From: an uncultured SAR116 cluster alpha proteobacterium
Lineage (GTDB): Bacteria > Pseudomonadota > Alphaproteobacteria > Puniceispirillales > Marisalimonadaceae
Length of the DNA: 64,000 bases
Assembly (NCBI GenBank): GCA_902615025.1
Contig: CACMNV010000003.1
Coordinates: forward strand, 1-64,000
Direction of reading: 5' to 3'
Shown here: in pieces, positions 20,301 through 29,780 of the stretch
Layout: every line of letters starts with the position of its first letter
How positions within the stretch are numbered: the first letter of the stretch is position 1
Translations under genes and position numbers: made by a program
Notes under the pieces: model-generated
Seen by the model: only the letters and a program-made list of their open reading frames with translations
What the model was told of the DNA's origin: nothing
Databases searched by the model: none

Positions 20301-21678
20301 ACTGTTCTCGATATTTTTTAACTACGTGTAACGCATAAAAATTTAAAATCAGTGTTATTACAATCAAAGTTAATGCTAGTGCAAATGCTGATAAAGTCTT
20401 TGCAGATTCAAACTCTTGGTCACCAACTAAAATTGTAACAATTTGAGCTGTAACTGTAGTCACTGCATCAAGAGGGTTAAATGATAAATTAGCTGCAAGG
20501 CCAGCTGCCATTACAACAATCATGGTTTCTCCAATTGCTCTTGAGACTGCTAAGATAATACTTGCAATAATTCCCGGAAGTGCTGCAGGAATAATAACAT
20601 TTGTAATAACTTCATTCTTTGTAGAACCTAAACCATATCCAGCATCCCTAAGAGACTGGGGCACAGCGTTAATTACATCATCAGACAACGAGGATATAAA
20701 GGGAATAATCATTATTCCCATAACAAATCCTGCAGCTAAAGCTGATTCTGAAGCTACATCTAAACCTATAAGAGAGCCACCATTTCTCATCAATGGAGCA
20801 ACAGTTAATGCAGCAAAAAAACCGTAAACTACAGTCGGTATACCAGCTAAAATTTCAAGTAAAGGTTTGAAAATTGATCGCTCTTTTTTATTTGCATATT
20901 CAGACAAATAAACAGCGCTAAATAATCCAATTGGAACTGAAACACATAGAGCTATTAGAGATATTAAAAAAGTCCCTACAAACAGTGGAACTGAACCATA
21001 TGAAGCCAAGCCTTCTTGTCCAGAACCTGCTCGTTCAGCTCCTTCAAATTGTGGATTCCATGTTAATCCAAATAGAAATTCTGACGCAGGTATAATTGCA
21101 AAAAAACGTAAAGACTCAAAAATTACAGAAAATACAATTCCTATTGTTGTTAAAATTGCTATGATTGAACTAAGTCCTAAAAGAGAAATAATAATTTTTT
21201 CAACAGAATTTCTTGACCTAAATTCTTGGTGTATGTTTTTAAAACCCAAATATCCAATTCCTAAAGCTAAAGAAATTGAACAGAAAAAATTTAAAATTAA
21301 AGATTGATTATTCCATTCAATCATTTGATTTGAAGCTATAGTAACCCAATCAGGTTGTTCTCCAAAGTAAATACCTCTAACTGCATTATCAATCTGCGCA
21401 AGTACAATTATTTTATTAAAATCAGGAGAATTCAAAATTTCTTTTGGAACGAATTCCATAATTAAATTAGAAAATAAGATCCCATCAAATACCAATATTA
21501 GTAGATATGAAAAAAGTGATGGTATAATTGAATATAGAGCTACATATATACCATAATAATGAGGTAAAGAATTTAGTTTTAATTGTTTGTTTTTTAGAGA
21601 CAAAGCGGTTTTATTTCCAAAATAAAACCATAGTAATGATATAAGAAGAAGTAGTATAAGCAATGTATATTCGTTCAC
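20293..21678 (-). CDS. pstC: Phosphate ABC transporter permease PstC
   Basis: YLSEYANKKERSIFKPLLEILAGIPTVVYGFFA; SRAIGETMIVVMAAG. Confidence 0.94.
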   Translation of the reverse strand: MNEYTLLILLLLISLLWFYFGNKTALSLKNKQLKLNSLPHYYGIYVALYSIIPSLFSYLLILVFDGILFSNLIMEFVPKEILNSPDFNKIIVLAQIDNAVRGIYFGEQPDWVTIASNQMIEWNNQSLILNFFCSISLALGIGYLGFKNIHQEFRSRNSVEKIIISLLGLSSIIAILTTIGIVFSVIFESLRFFAIIPASEFLFGLTWNPQFEGAERAGSGQEGLASYGSVPLFVGTFLISLIALCVSVPIGLFSAVYLSEYANKKERSIFKPLLEILAGIPTVVYGFFAALTVAPLMRNGGSLIGLDVASESALAAGFVMGIMIIPFISSLSDDVINAVPQSLRDAGYGLGSTKNEVITNVIIPAALPGIIASIILAVSRAIGETMIVVMAAGLAANLSFNPLDAVTTVTAQIVTILVGDQEFESAKTLSAFALALTLIVITLILNFYALHVVKKYREQYE

Positions 21679-21691
21679 TTATTTACCCCTT

Positions 21692-21719
21692 TTAAATGAG
21701 ATGAGACTACCATAGACAT
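21692..21719 (-). other. Intra-operon stem-loop between pstS and pstC
   Basis: Perfect 9-bp inverted repeat TGAGACTAC-N10-GTAGTCTCA. Confidence 0.75.
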
Positions 21720-21742
21720 AGTAGTCTCACAAGTTTATAAGC

Positions 21743-22777
21743 TTATTTTTTTAACATATCTGCAGTTAAAACAGGAAGTTCTTTCATTGCCTTTGCATAC
21801 TTTGCTCTTTCTGCAGCAGGCATTGGTATCATGCCAGCATCAGCCAACATGCCATCATTACCCCAATTAGCTACCCATTTATCCATATATTTATCAATAC
21901 CCTTAATAACTCCTATGTGTTGATGTTTAACATAAAAGTAAAGAGCTCTTGATACAGAGTAGTTATTACCTGCGATATTTTCGAAAGTTGGAGCTGTCTT
22001 ACTAATTATTGCACCTTGGAGTGTGTCAGAATTTTGATCTAGATATGAAAAACCAAAGATACCATAAGCGTTTGGATCTTCTTGAAGTTTTTGTACAATT
22101 AAATTATCTTGCTCACCAGCTTCAATAAAAGCACCGTCAGTTCTCATAGCCCTACACTTTTTTCCTTTTTTATCGCCTCTGGCTTTTGATGCAGCTTTTG
22201 CTTCTTTGTCTTTTGCACAATAACCTTTTTGGTTTACCATTTCTGCATAAGAAGCTCTTGTACCAGAAGTTGTTGGTGGACCATAAACTCTTATTTCAAT
22301 GTCTGGTAATGAAGGATTAATATCACTCCATTTTTTATATGGATTATCAACCCATTTACCGTTCATTGGAATTTTAGCTGTTAACGCTTTTCCAAGGTCA
22401 GCTTTAGATATTTCTAACAACTTCCCTTTTTTAGAATTAGCAACAACAATTCCATCATATCCAACTTTAATTTCAGTTAGCTTAACTTTATTTTTATCGC
22501 AAAAAGCTAATTCTTTTGCCTTCATTCTGGATGATGCATTTCCAATATCGATAAATTTAGTACCAATTCCTTCACAAACACCTTTCTTACCAACTGAAGA
22601 ACCACCTGATTCTACAACTGGTGTTTTGATTGTTGGATCTTTTCCAAAAGTTTCAGCAATAATGGTCGCAAAAGGCAGCACTGTAGATGAACCAGCAATG
22701 CTAATATGCTCTCTTGCATTCGAAGCTGTCGCACTCAAAGCAAATGCAAAAACAGCAATGATTAATTTTTTTAACAT
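21743..22777 (-). CDS. pstS: Phosphate ABC transporter substrate-binding protein
   Basis: ISIAGSSTVLPFATIIAETFG; PPTTSGTRASY; signal peptide. Confidence 0.94.
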   Translation of the reverse strand: MLKKLIIAVFAFALSATASNAREHISIAGSSTVLPFATIIAETFGKDPTIKTPVVESGGSSVGKKGVCEGIGTKFIDIGNASSRMKAKELAFCDKNKVKLTEIKVGYDGIVVANSKKGKLLEISKADLGKALTAKIPMNGKWVDNPYKKWSDINPSLPDIEIRVYGPPTTSGTRASYAEMVNQKGYCAKDKEAKAASKARGDKKGKKCRAMRTDGAFIEAGEQDNLIVQKLQEDPNAYGIFGFSYLDQNSDTLQGAIISKTAPTFENIAGNNYSVSRALYFYVKHQHIGVIKGIDKYMDKWVANWGNDGMLADAGMIPMPAAERAKYAKAMKELPVLTADMLKK

Positions 22778-22839
22778 AAATACTCCATAAAAATTTTATT
22801 CTTGATGACTGATTCGCATTGCAAATATATTAAAATAAT

Positions 22840-22857
22840 ATTACATTTTTGTTACAA
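22840..22857 (-). promoter_or_regulatory. Putative Pho box upstream of pstS
   Basis: Minus strand TTGTAAC-AAAA-ATGTAAT: two 7-mers spaced by 4 nt, loosely like CTGTCATnnnnCTGTCAT. Confidence 0.4.
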
Positions 22858-22918
22858 AATTGTATAAAACCCTTTTTTTAAATTATAGTAAATAGTTAAA
22901 AATAATCTGGATATTAAA

Positions 22919-23695
22919 TTGCAAGAATTTAAATTTTTAAACTATCAAATTAACTCTCAAATTGCAGAAATAATTATAAATCGACCACCATTAAATGCAT
23001 TTAATATTCAACTTCTCGATGAAATATTAAGCTCTTTAGAATTAGCAAAAAATGATAGGACTGTAAGAGCAGTCTTAATTAAAAGTAATCTTGAGAAAAT
23101 ATTCTGCGCTGGTTTAGATCTTGATATTCTAATTGATAAACCAATTTTAAAAGTAAGAGAATTTCTTGAAAGACTCTACGTCAAACTTTGGGATATACAA
23201 TATAATATGGGAAAGCCGACAATAGCTGTCGTAAACGGTTCTGCTAGAGGAGGTAGAATGACATTAGCGATTTCTTGTGATGTTATTTTAGCCTCAGAGG
23301 ATGCATCTTTTGGCTACCCAGAGATAAATTTAGGGCTTCCACCTGCTATACATTTTATTCATTTGCCTAAAATTATAGGTAGGTATAAAGCTTTTGAATT
23401 ACTTTTTAGTGGCCAAACATTCGGAACTAAAGAAGCATTTTCAATGGGGCTAATTAATAATATTTTTGTTAAATCAAAATTAAATGAAGAAGCAGAAAAA
23501 TTGGCATTAACATTTTCTCAAAAATCAGCTAATTCTATGAGATTAAGTAGAGCTGCTTTTATGAGAGCAAATGATTTTGATTATAGAAGAAGTGTTGCTA
23601 ATGCTGTTGAAGACTTTTGTAATGCAACTGTTACTCCAGATGCTCAAGAAGGGTTAAAAGCATTTTTAGAAAAAAGAACTCCTAATTGGGATTAA
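22919..23695 (+). CDS. Enoyl-CoA hydratase/isomerase family protein (TTG start)
   Basis: IFCAGLDLDIL; AVVNGSARGGRMTLAISCDVILASEDASFGYPEINLGLPP. Confidence 0.85.
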   Translation: MQEFKFLNYQINSQIAEIIINRPPLNAFNIQLLDEILSSLELAKNDRTVRAVLIKSNLEKIFCAGLDLDILIDKPILKVREFLERLYVKLWDIQYNMGKPTIAVVNGSARGGRMTLAISCDVILASEDASFGYPEINLGLPPAIHFIHLPKIIGRYKAFELLFSGQTFGTKEAFSMGLINNIFVKSKLNEEAEKLALTFSQKSANSMRLSRAAFMRANDFDYRRSVANAVEDFCNATVTPDAQEGLKAFLEKRTPNWD

Positions 23696-23742
23696 ATTTA
23701 AGAAATTAATAAATATGTAATATTTGTCTGATAGTAAAACTT

Positions 23743-24750
23743 ATGAAAAATGTTAACTTTGCAATAAATGGCTTAGGTAGAATAGGTAAATTACTTTTTC
23801 GTGCTTTATTTGATAAAGGCCTATCTATTAAATTGGTTAATGAGATAAATGGTAATTTAGAGATTAATTCTGAATTATTAATTCATGATTCTATTCATGG
23901 TAAATGGGATAAAGATATATTCCTCAATAAAAATGATTTAAAGATAAATAATAGTATTATTAAATTTTCAAACTATGAAAATTTAAATGATATTCAACTA
24001 TCGGATATTGATATTTTAATTGATTGTACCGGAAAAAATAAAAATTTCGAATACTTAAGTAATTACATAAAAAATGGCGTTAAAAAGGTGATTGTTTCTG
24101 CTCCAATAGATGATCCAAAAATATTAAATTTAGTGTATGGCATTAATCACTATTTATATAATGAAAATGAACATAACATCATTACAGGAGCAAGTTGCAC
24201 AACAAATTGCATAGCTCCTATTGTAAAAGTTATTCATGATAATCTCAAAATTAATCATGGATCAATAACAACAATTCATAACATCACAAATAGTCAAACT
24301 ATCATTGATAAGCCTTCTTCAAATCTTAGAAGATCAAGAGCATCAATGACAAATCTTATTCCAACAACTACAGGTTCTGCTAAGGCCATTAATCTGATCT
24401 ACCCTGACTTAAAAGGTAAATTAAATGGGCATGCTATCAGAGTACCTGTAATTAATGCCTCTTTAACAGACTGTGTTTTTGAAGTTAAACAAAACACTTC
24501 TAAAGAAGAAGTTAATAAACTTTTAAAAGAAGCATCAAAAAATAAATTAAAAAACATACTTGGGTATGAAGAAAAATTATTAGTTTCATCTGATTATTTA
24601 AATGATCCAAGAAGTACAATAATTGATGCAGATTCAACAATGGTAGTTAATGAAACTCATGTTAAAGTTTATGCTTGGTATGATAATGAATGGGGCTACG
24701 TAAATAGATTAGCTGATATCGCAAGTATGGTTGGGAAATCAATTTGTTAA
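23743..24750 (+). CDS. Glyceraldehyde-3-phosphate dehydrogenase, probably ArsJ-associated
   Basis: FAINGLGRIGKLLFRAL, TGASCTTNCIAPIVKV active site, YDNEWGYVNRLAD; 7-nt overlap with the ArsJ-like gene. Confidence 0.9.
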   Translation: MKNVNFAINGLGRIGKLLFRALFDKGLSIKLVNEINGNLEINSELLIHDSIHGKWDKDIFLNKNDLKINNSIIKFSNYENLNDIQLSDIDILIDCTGKNKNFEYLSNYIKNGVKKVIVSAPIDDPKILNLVYGINHYLYNENEHNIITGASCTTNCIAPIVKVIHDNLKINHGSITTIHNITNSQTIIDKPSSNLRRSRASMTNLIPTTTGSAKAINLIYPDLKGKLNGHAIRVPVINASLTDCVFEVKQNTSKEEVNKLLKEASKNKLKNILGYEEKLLVSSDYLNDPRSTIIDADSTMVVNETHVKVYAWYDNEWGYVNRLADIASMVGKSIC

Positions 24751-26000
24751 GCTCAATTAACTTCAAAGACAAAAATATTTTTTCATATTTACTAGTAACT
24801 ATATCCTATTGGTCTTTTATGTTGACTGATGGGGCATTAAGAATGCTGGTATTATTACATTTTCATGTTTTAGGTTTTAACCCAATACAACTAGCTTATC
24901 TTTTCTTATTATATGAATTCGCTGGTATTGTAACCAATCTTTCAGCAGGATGGCTTGCATCAAAATTTGGTTTAAATATTACACTTTTTTCAGGATTAAT
25001 TTTACAAATAATTTCTTTATTATTGTTAACTCAGGTAAATGAAAATTGGACTATTTTAGCTTCCGTTGTTTTTGTTATGTTTGTCCAGGGTTTATCTGGT
25101 GTCTCAAAAGACTTAACAAAAATGAGTTCTAAAAGTGCTGTGAAATTACTAGCACCAGAAAAAAATACCAAACTATTTAAATGGGTTAGCTTTTTAACTG
25201 GTTCAAAAAATACAGTTAAAGGGTTAGGTTTTTTTATTGGTGGACTTTTACTATACCTATTTGATTTTCAAACTTCCCTTGTAATCATGAGTATTATTTT
25301 ATTTGTAGTACTTATTATATCTTATATTACAATACCAAAAAATTTGGGGACCATAGATAAAAAAGTAAAGTTTTCAGAGGTATTTTCTAAAAATAAAAAT
25401 ATCAATTTCTTAAGTTTGAGTAGAGTGTTTTTATTTGGTGCTCGTGATGTATGGTTTGTAGTGGGACTGCCATTATTTTTTTATTCAATTTTATCTGATG
25501 GCTCGGTAAATAATAATAAAAATGCTTTTTTTATAATCGGATCATTTTTAGCGTTTTGGATAATAATCTATGGTATTATTCAAACTCTAACACCTAAATT
25601 GACAAAAAATCAAATTTCAAAAACTTCTTCAGTACAAGTCGCTAAAAACTGGAGTTTATATTTGTTTCCAATTCCAATAATTTTATTCTTTTTACTTAAA
25701 TTGCATCCATCTAATGAAAATTTTAATTTAGTTATTACAATTATAATTTTATTGGTTTTTTGTATTTTCTTTGCAATAAATTCATCTCTTCATTCCTTTT
25801 TAATTTTAAAATTTACTGATAAAAAAAGAGTTGCTTTAGATGTAGGCTTTTATTATATGTCCAATGCTGCAGGAAGATTAGTTGGAACTTTATTTTCTGG
25901 ATTATCATATACATTTGGTGGTATGGAATTTTGTTTATTCATAAGTTCAGTTTTTCTTTTAATTAACAGACTTAGTATGAGTAATATTAAAGAACAATAA
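24744..26000 (+). CDS. arsJ: ArsJ-like MFS transporter (organoarsenical efflux permease)
   Basis: YWSFMLTDGALRMLVLLHFHVLGFNPIQLAYLFLLYEFAGIVTNLSAGWLASKFG; VQGLSGVSKDLTKMSSKSAVK; partner GAPDH gene directly upstream. Confidence 0.85.
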   Translation: MLSSINFKDKNIFSYLLVTISYWSFMLTDGALRMLVLLHFHVLGFNPIQLAYLFLLYEFAGIVTNLSAGWLASKFGLNITLFSGLILQIISLLLLTQVNENWTILASVVFVMFVQGLSGVSKDLTKMSSKSAVKLLAPEKNTKLFKWVSFLTGSKNTVKGLGFFIGGLLLYLFDFQTSLVIMSIILFVVLIISYITIPKNLGTIDKKVKFSEVFSKNKNINFLSLSRVFLFGARDVWFVVGLPLFFYSILSDGSVNNNKNAFFIIGSFLAFWIIIYGIIQTLTPKLTKNQISKTSSVQVAKNWSLYLFPIPIILFFLLKLHPSNENFNLVITIIILLVFCIFFAINSSLHSFLILKFTDKKRVALDVGFYYMSNAAGRLVGTLFSGLSYTFGGMEFCLFISSVFLLINRLSMSNIKEQ

Positions 26001-26089
26001 AACCACATTTCTTTTATTCATAATTTAAGTATTAAAAAACATAGTATATAATTATTATAATTTATTAAAACTATTCTGAGGAACTGAGC

Positions 26090-26920
26090 ATGAACGAAAT
26101 AGTAAAAGTTTACTGGCAACCAGGTTGTTCAAGTTGTTTAAAAACAAAAGAGTTTCTTGAAATAAATAATATTAAATTTGAATCAATAAATATATTAGAA
26201 GATCCAAGAGGATTTAAAGATTTAGAAAAGTTTGGCTTAAGGATGGTTCCTATTGTTATTAAAGGAGAAAACTGGGCAAATGGTGCTGTTTTTAGAGATG
26301 TAGCAAAAGTTGCAAAATTCACTTATAACGAGCATAGAATGCTTGAGCCTAACATCATTTTTTCAAAAATTATTCAAATCAACGAAATTACATGTTCTTT
26401 TTTAAAACAAATACCAGTATCAAAATTAGATGTTATATTACCAGGACGACCAAGGTCATATAGACAGTTAATTTATCATATTTTTAATATTCCAGAGGTC
26501 TTTTTAAATTACTTTCAAAATGATACCCCTTACACTTATGAAGCTTTACTATCAATACTACCTGATCAAATTAAAGATGAAAACGATCTCTATAATTATG
26601 CTGAAGATATTAAGTCAAGATTTGAAAGTTGGTGGTTTAATGAAGGAAAGAATTTTGGTTTTTCGAAACCAGCTAATGTGTATTATGGAGAGGTTTCATT
26701 TCATGAAGTACTTGAAAGAACAGCCTGGCATTCAGGTCAACATTGCCGGCAAGTTGAATTACTTCTTAAGGAGAAGCTTAATATAATTCCAAAAATTGCA
26801 TTAAATGAAACTTTGTTTGCAGGACTTCCTATGCCATCTAATATTTGGGATAACGAAAGATCTTTCTCTGAAAGTTCTTATGATGGTCAAGTTAAAGAAG
26901 ATTTAAGTATAAAAGAATAA
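26090..26920 (+). CDS. Glutaredoxin-like domain fused to DinB/YfiT-like four-helix domain
   Basis: N-terminal WQPGCSSCLKTKEFL (CxxC) with MVPIVIKG; C-terminal ERTAWHSGQHCRQVELLL (HxxxH-type metal site). Confidence 0.78.
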   Translation: MNEIVKVYWQPGCSSCLKTKEFLEINNIKFESINILEDPRGFKDLEKFGLRMVPIVIKGENWANGAVFRDVAKVAKFTYNEHRMLEPNIIFSKIIQINEITCSFLKQIPVSKLDVILPGRPRSYRQLIYHIFNIPEVFLNYFQNDTPYTYEALLSILPDQIKDENDLYNYAEDIKSRFESWWFNEGKNFGFSKPANVYYGEVSFHEVLERTAWHSGQHCRQVELLLKEKLNIIPKIALNETLFAGLPMPSNIWDNERSFSESSYDGQVKEDLSIKE

Positions 26921-26938
26921 TTTGTTATTCTTATTTAA

Positions 26939-28264
26939 TTAAAGTTTAAGACCTGAGAAGTATTCTGACTTATTATAAATATCCAAACAAAAATTTGATA
27001 AAAACCTATCTTTGAAAGGATGACCACACAAAAGAATTCCAACTGGCATTTTATTATCATCTAAACCAGTCGAACAACTAACAATAGGTCCTGACAAAGC
27101 TGTCCATGGGGCAATATATTTTGGTTCTCCTGTACTTTCTAGACCAACAGGAGCTGAATTTGGAATAGCAGGAAAAATAAAAATCGTATTTTTATTAAAA
27201 GAAGAAAAGAATTTATTTATAGATTTATTAAGTTTTGATTTGGTTTCTGTATATTTTTCAATGTCTATCTGTAATCCATCTTTTATAATTTGAAGAAGTC
27301 TAGGCCCAATTAATTCTTCAGGATGATTAAGTAAAAATTGTAAATTTTTTCCTGTTTCATAAATTAACATTTCCCAATGCAAATCTAATAAATCGTTAAA
27401 CTTCACTGGAGACACTTTTTCTTCAACATTAAAACCTAGTCCTTGTAACATAGACTTAGTCTCTTCAATTTGTTTTGATACATTAGGATTAATATCTGAC
27501 GTTAATTCATCTGTTATGCTAATTATATTCACATCATTCTTATCCAAAGATTTCAAAGGTAACTTGTCATTTAATGACACAGAGTTATAGCCATAACATG
27601 CGTCTGCTATTGACCATCCATAAAATCCAGGTGTGTCAAAAGACGGAGCTAATGGAGATATACCATAAGTAGTTATTGTACCGTTTGTGGGCTTAAAGGC
27701 TGAGATGCCACAATAAATTGCAGGTCTATTTACAGATGCCATGGTTTGGGTTCCAACTGACATTGGGACTGTTCCACTTGCAACAGATGAACCAGATCCA
27801 CTACTCGATCCACCTGGTGTATGATTTGGGTTATGTGGATTTCTTGCTGGAGATGGATCATAAAATGCAAATTCAGTTGTATGGGTTTTACCCAAAATAA
27901 TTGCTCCAGCAGACCTTAAAGCTAAAACAACACCAGAATCTAATTTTGAAACTTCTGTATCTCTAAAAGCCTTACAATTAAATTCAGTTTTAAATCCTTC
28001 AACATAAATGATATCCTTAATCCCTACAGGAATGCCGTGAAGAGGGCCTAAAATATTATTATCTATTACTTGTTGCTCTCTTAATTTTGCTGTTTCAATA
28101 GCTTTTTCAAAATCATAGCTCTTCCATTGTTCAATATCTTTTTGTGTATCGTTAATTCTATTTATGTAGCTATTGATTAGATCAACAGGAGAGAGTTTTT
28201 TATCTTTGATGTCATTAAATAAATCTTGAAGATTGCCAGGATTTTTTACAAAATTTGAAGACAT
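26939..28264 (-). CDS. Amidase signature family protein
   Basis: GIPVGIKDIIYVEG; TPGGSSSGSGSSVASGTVPMSVGTQTMASVNRPA. Confidence 0.9.
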   Translation of the reverse strand: MSSNFVKNPGNLQDLFNDIKDKKLSPVDLINSYINRINDTQKDIEQWKSYDFEKAIETAKLREQQVIDNNILGPLHGIPVGIKDIIYVEGFKTEFNCKAFRDTEVSKLDSGVVLALRSAGAIILGKTHTTEFAFYDPSPARNPHNPNHTPGGSSSGSGSSVASGTVPMSVGTQTMASVNRPAIYCGISAFKPTNGTITTYGISPLAPSFDTPGFYGWSIADACYGYNSVSLNDKLPLKSLDKNDVNIISITDELTSDINPNVSKQIEETKSMLQGLGFNVEEKVSPVKFNDLLDLHWEMLIYETGKNLQFLLNHPEELIGPRLLQIIKDGLQIDIEKYTETKSKLNKSINKFFSSFNKNTIFIFPAIPNSAPVGLESTGEPKYIAPWTALSGPIVSCSTGLDDNKMPVGILLCGHPFKDRFLSNFCLDIYNKSEYFSGLKL

Positions 28265-28278
28265 TTTTTTTCCTATAA

Positions 28279-28977
28279 TTAAGTGGATACACCAAGAAAT
28301 TTTAAAGTGAGTTTTTTATTTTTAGATAGTTCTTCAGACTTTCCTTCAAATACTATTTCTCCTTGATCTAAAATATAAACTCTATCAGCTACATCCAAAG
28401 CAGTTTGAAGATTTTGTTCAACAAGAATAATACTCATACCCTCTTTTTTTAATTTAATAAGCATTTCTTTTACGTCTTCAACAATCATTGGAGCCAGTCC
28501 TTGAGAAGGTTCATCTAACATTATAACAGATGGATTAATTACCAAAGATCTTCCAATCGCGAGCATTTGTTGTTCACCACCAGATAGTGAATTACCATTT
28601 CTAAATTTCAATTTTTCAAGTTTTGGAAAAAGTTGAAAAACATCATCAATATTCCATTTAGAATGTTTTAAATGAAATATTTTTAAATTCTCATATGCTG
28701 TTAATGTTGAAAATATACCTCTGCTTGCTGGGACAAAAGAAATTCCTTTTTTAGCAACTTCATGAGGCTCGAAATTTGTGATTTCTTCACCTTTTAAAAC
28801 TACACTTCCATCACTTGAATGAGCAAGACCCATAATACTTTTAATTGTCGTTGTTTTTCCAGCACCGTTTCTTCCTAAAATACTAATGATCTCACCTTCA
28901 TTCACATTTAAGCTAACACCTTTTAACATGTGTACGAGACCGTAGTATGTATGTAAATTTTTTATTTCTAAATGCAT
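28279..28977 (-). CDS. Branched-chain amino acid-type ABC transporter ATPase (LivF-like)
   Basis: ILGRNGAGKTTTIKSIMGL; LSGGEQQMLAIGRSLV; Liv operon order. Confidence 0.92.
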   Translation of the reverse strand: MHLEIKNLHTYYGLVHMLKGVSLNVNEGEIISILGRNGAGKTTTIKSIMGLAHSSDGSVVLKGEEITNFEPHEVAKKGISFVPASRGIFSTLTAYENLKIFHLKHSKWNIDDVFQLFPKLEKLKFRNGNSLSGGEQQMLAIGRSLVINPSVIMLDEPSQGLAPMIVEDVKEMLIKLKKEGMSIILVEQNLQTALDVADRVYILDQGEIVFEGKSEELSKNKKLTLKFLGVST

Positions 28978-29780
28978 TATTTTCTTCCTAAGTAAGCATC
29001 TTGAACTTTTTTACTATTTTTAATTTTATTAGGAGAACCTTCTTCTATTTTTTCCCCAAAATTTAAAACAGTAATTATTTTAGAAATTTCCATAACAATA
29101 TGCATTTTATGTTCTATTAATAATATTGTATATTTTTTGGAAAGTTGCCTGATAAGCTCAGTCATTTCAACAGTAGCTTCTGGCGCAAGACCTTGTGTTG
29201 GTTCGTCTAATAATAATAAATCAGGTTTAGCTCCAAGTGTAATAGCCATCTCTAACATACGTTGTTGTCCATGTGATAGTTCTTCGGCTTTATCGTCAAT
29301 TTTATGGGATAGTCCAACGTCACTTACAATTTTTTTTGTTTCTTTATCAATAGCTTCAAAGTCATTCATTGATTTGAAAAGATCGATTTTACTTTTATGA
29401 CTACATGAAAAGATCGATGCCCATACATTTTCTTTTACCGTTAATTTTGGAAAAACATTTGTTATTTGGAAACATTTGGCAATACCCATATGAGGTAATT
29501 TATAACTTTCAAAGCCAGTAATATCTTTATCTTTATAATATACGTAACCATCAGATGGAGGAATTACACCAGAAATCATATTAAAAAATGTTGATTTACC
29601 TGCTCCATTAGGGCCAATGATAGAATGTATTGTTCCTTCTTCTACTTCAATACTTATATTAGAAACAGCAGAGACATTTCCAAAATTTTTAGTTAAGTTT
29701 TGTATTTTTAATATCTTGTTCATGTTCCGTTTTTCTTGAAATTGCTTTATACTTTTTGAAAAGGTTTTCAAGTAATTCAC
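28977..29780 (-). CDS. Branched-chain amino acid-type ABC transporter ATPase (LivG-like)
   Basis: IIGPNGAGKSTFFNMISG; LSHGQQRMLEMAITL; LLLDEPTQGLAP. Confidence 0.92.
   Translation of the reverse strand: MNYLKTFSKSIKQFQEKRNMNKILKIQNLTKNFGNVSAVSNISIEVEEGTIHSIIGPNGAGKSTFFNMISGVIPPSDGYVYYKDKDITGFESYKLPHMGIAKCFQITNVFPKLTVKENVWASIFSCSHKSKIDLFKSMNDFEAIDKETKKIVSDVGLSHKIDDKAEELSHGQQRMLEMAITLGAKPDLLLLDEPTQGLAPEATVEMTELIRQLSKKYTILLIEHKMHIVMEISKIITVLNFGEKIEEGSPNKIKNSKKVQDAYLGRK

Noticed and set aside
22299-22790. Plus-strand 163-aa ORF opposite pstS
   Set aside because: Shadow ORF fully antisense to pstS.
26520-26786. Plus-strand 88-aa ORF
   Set aside because: Alternate reading frame of the Grx-DinB gene.
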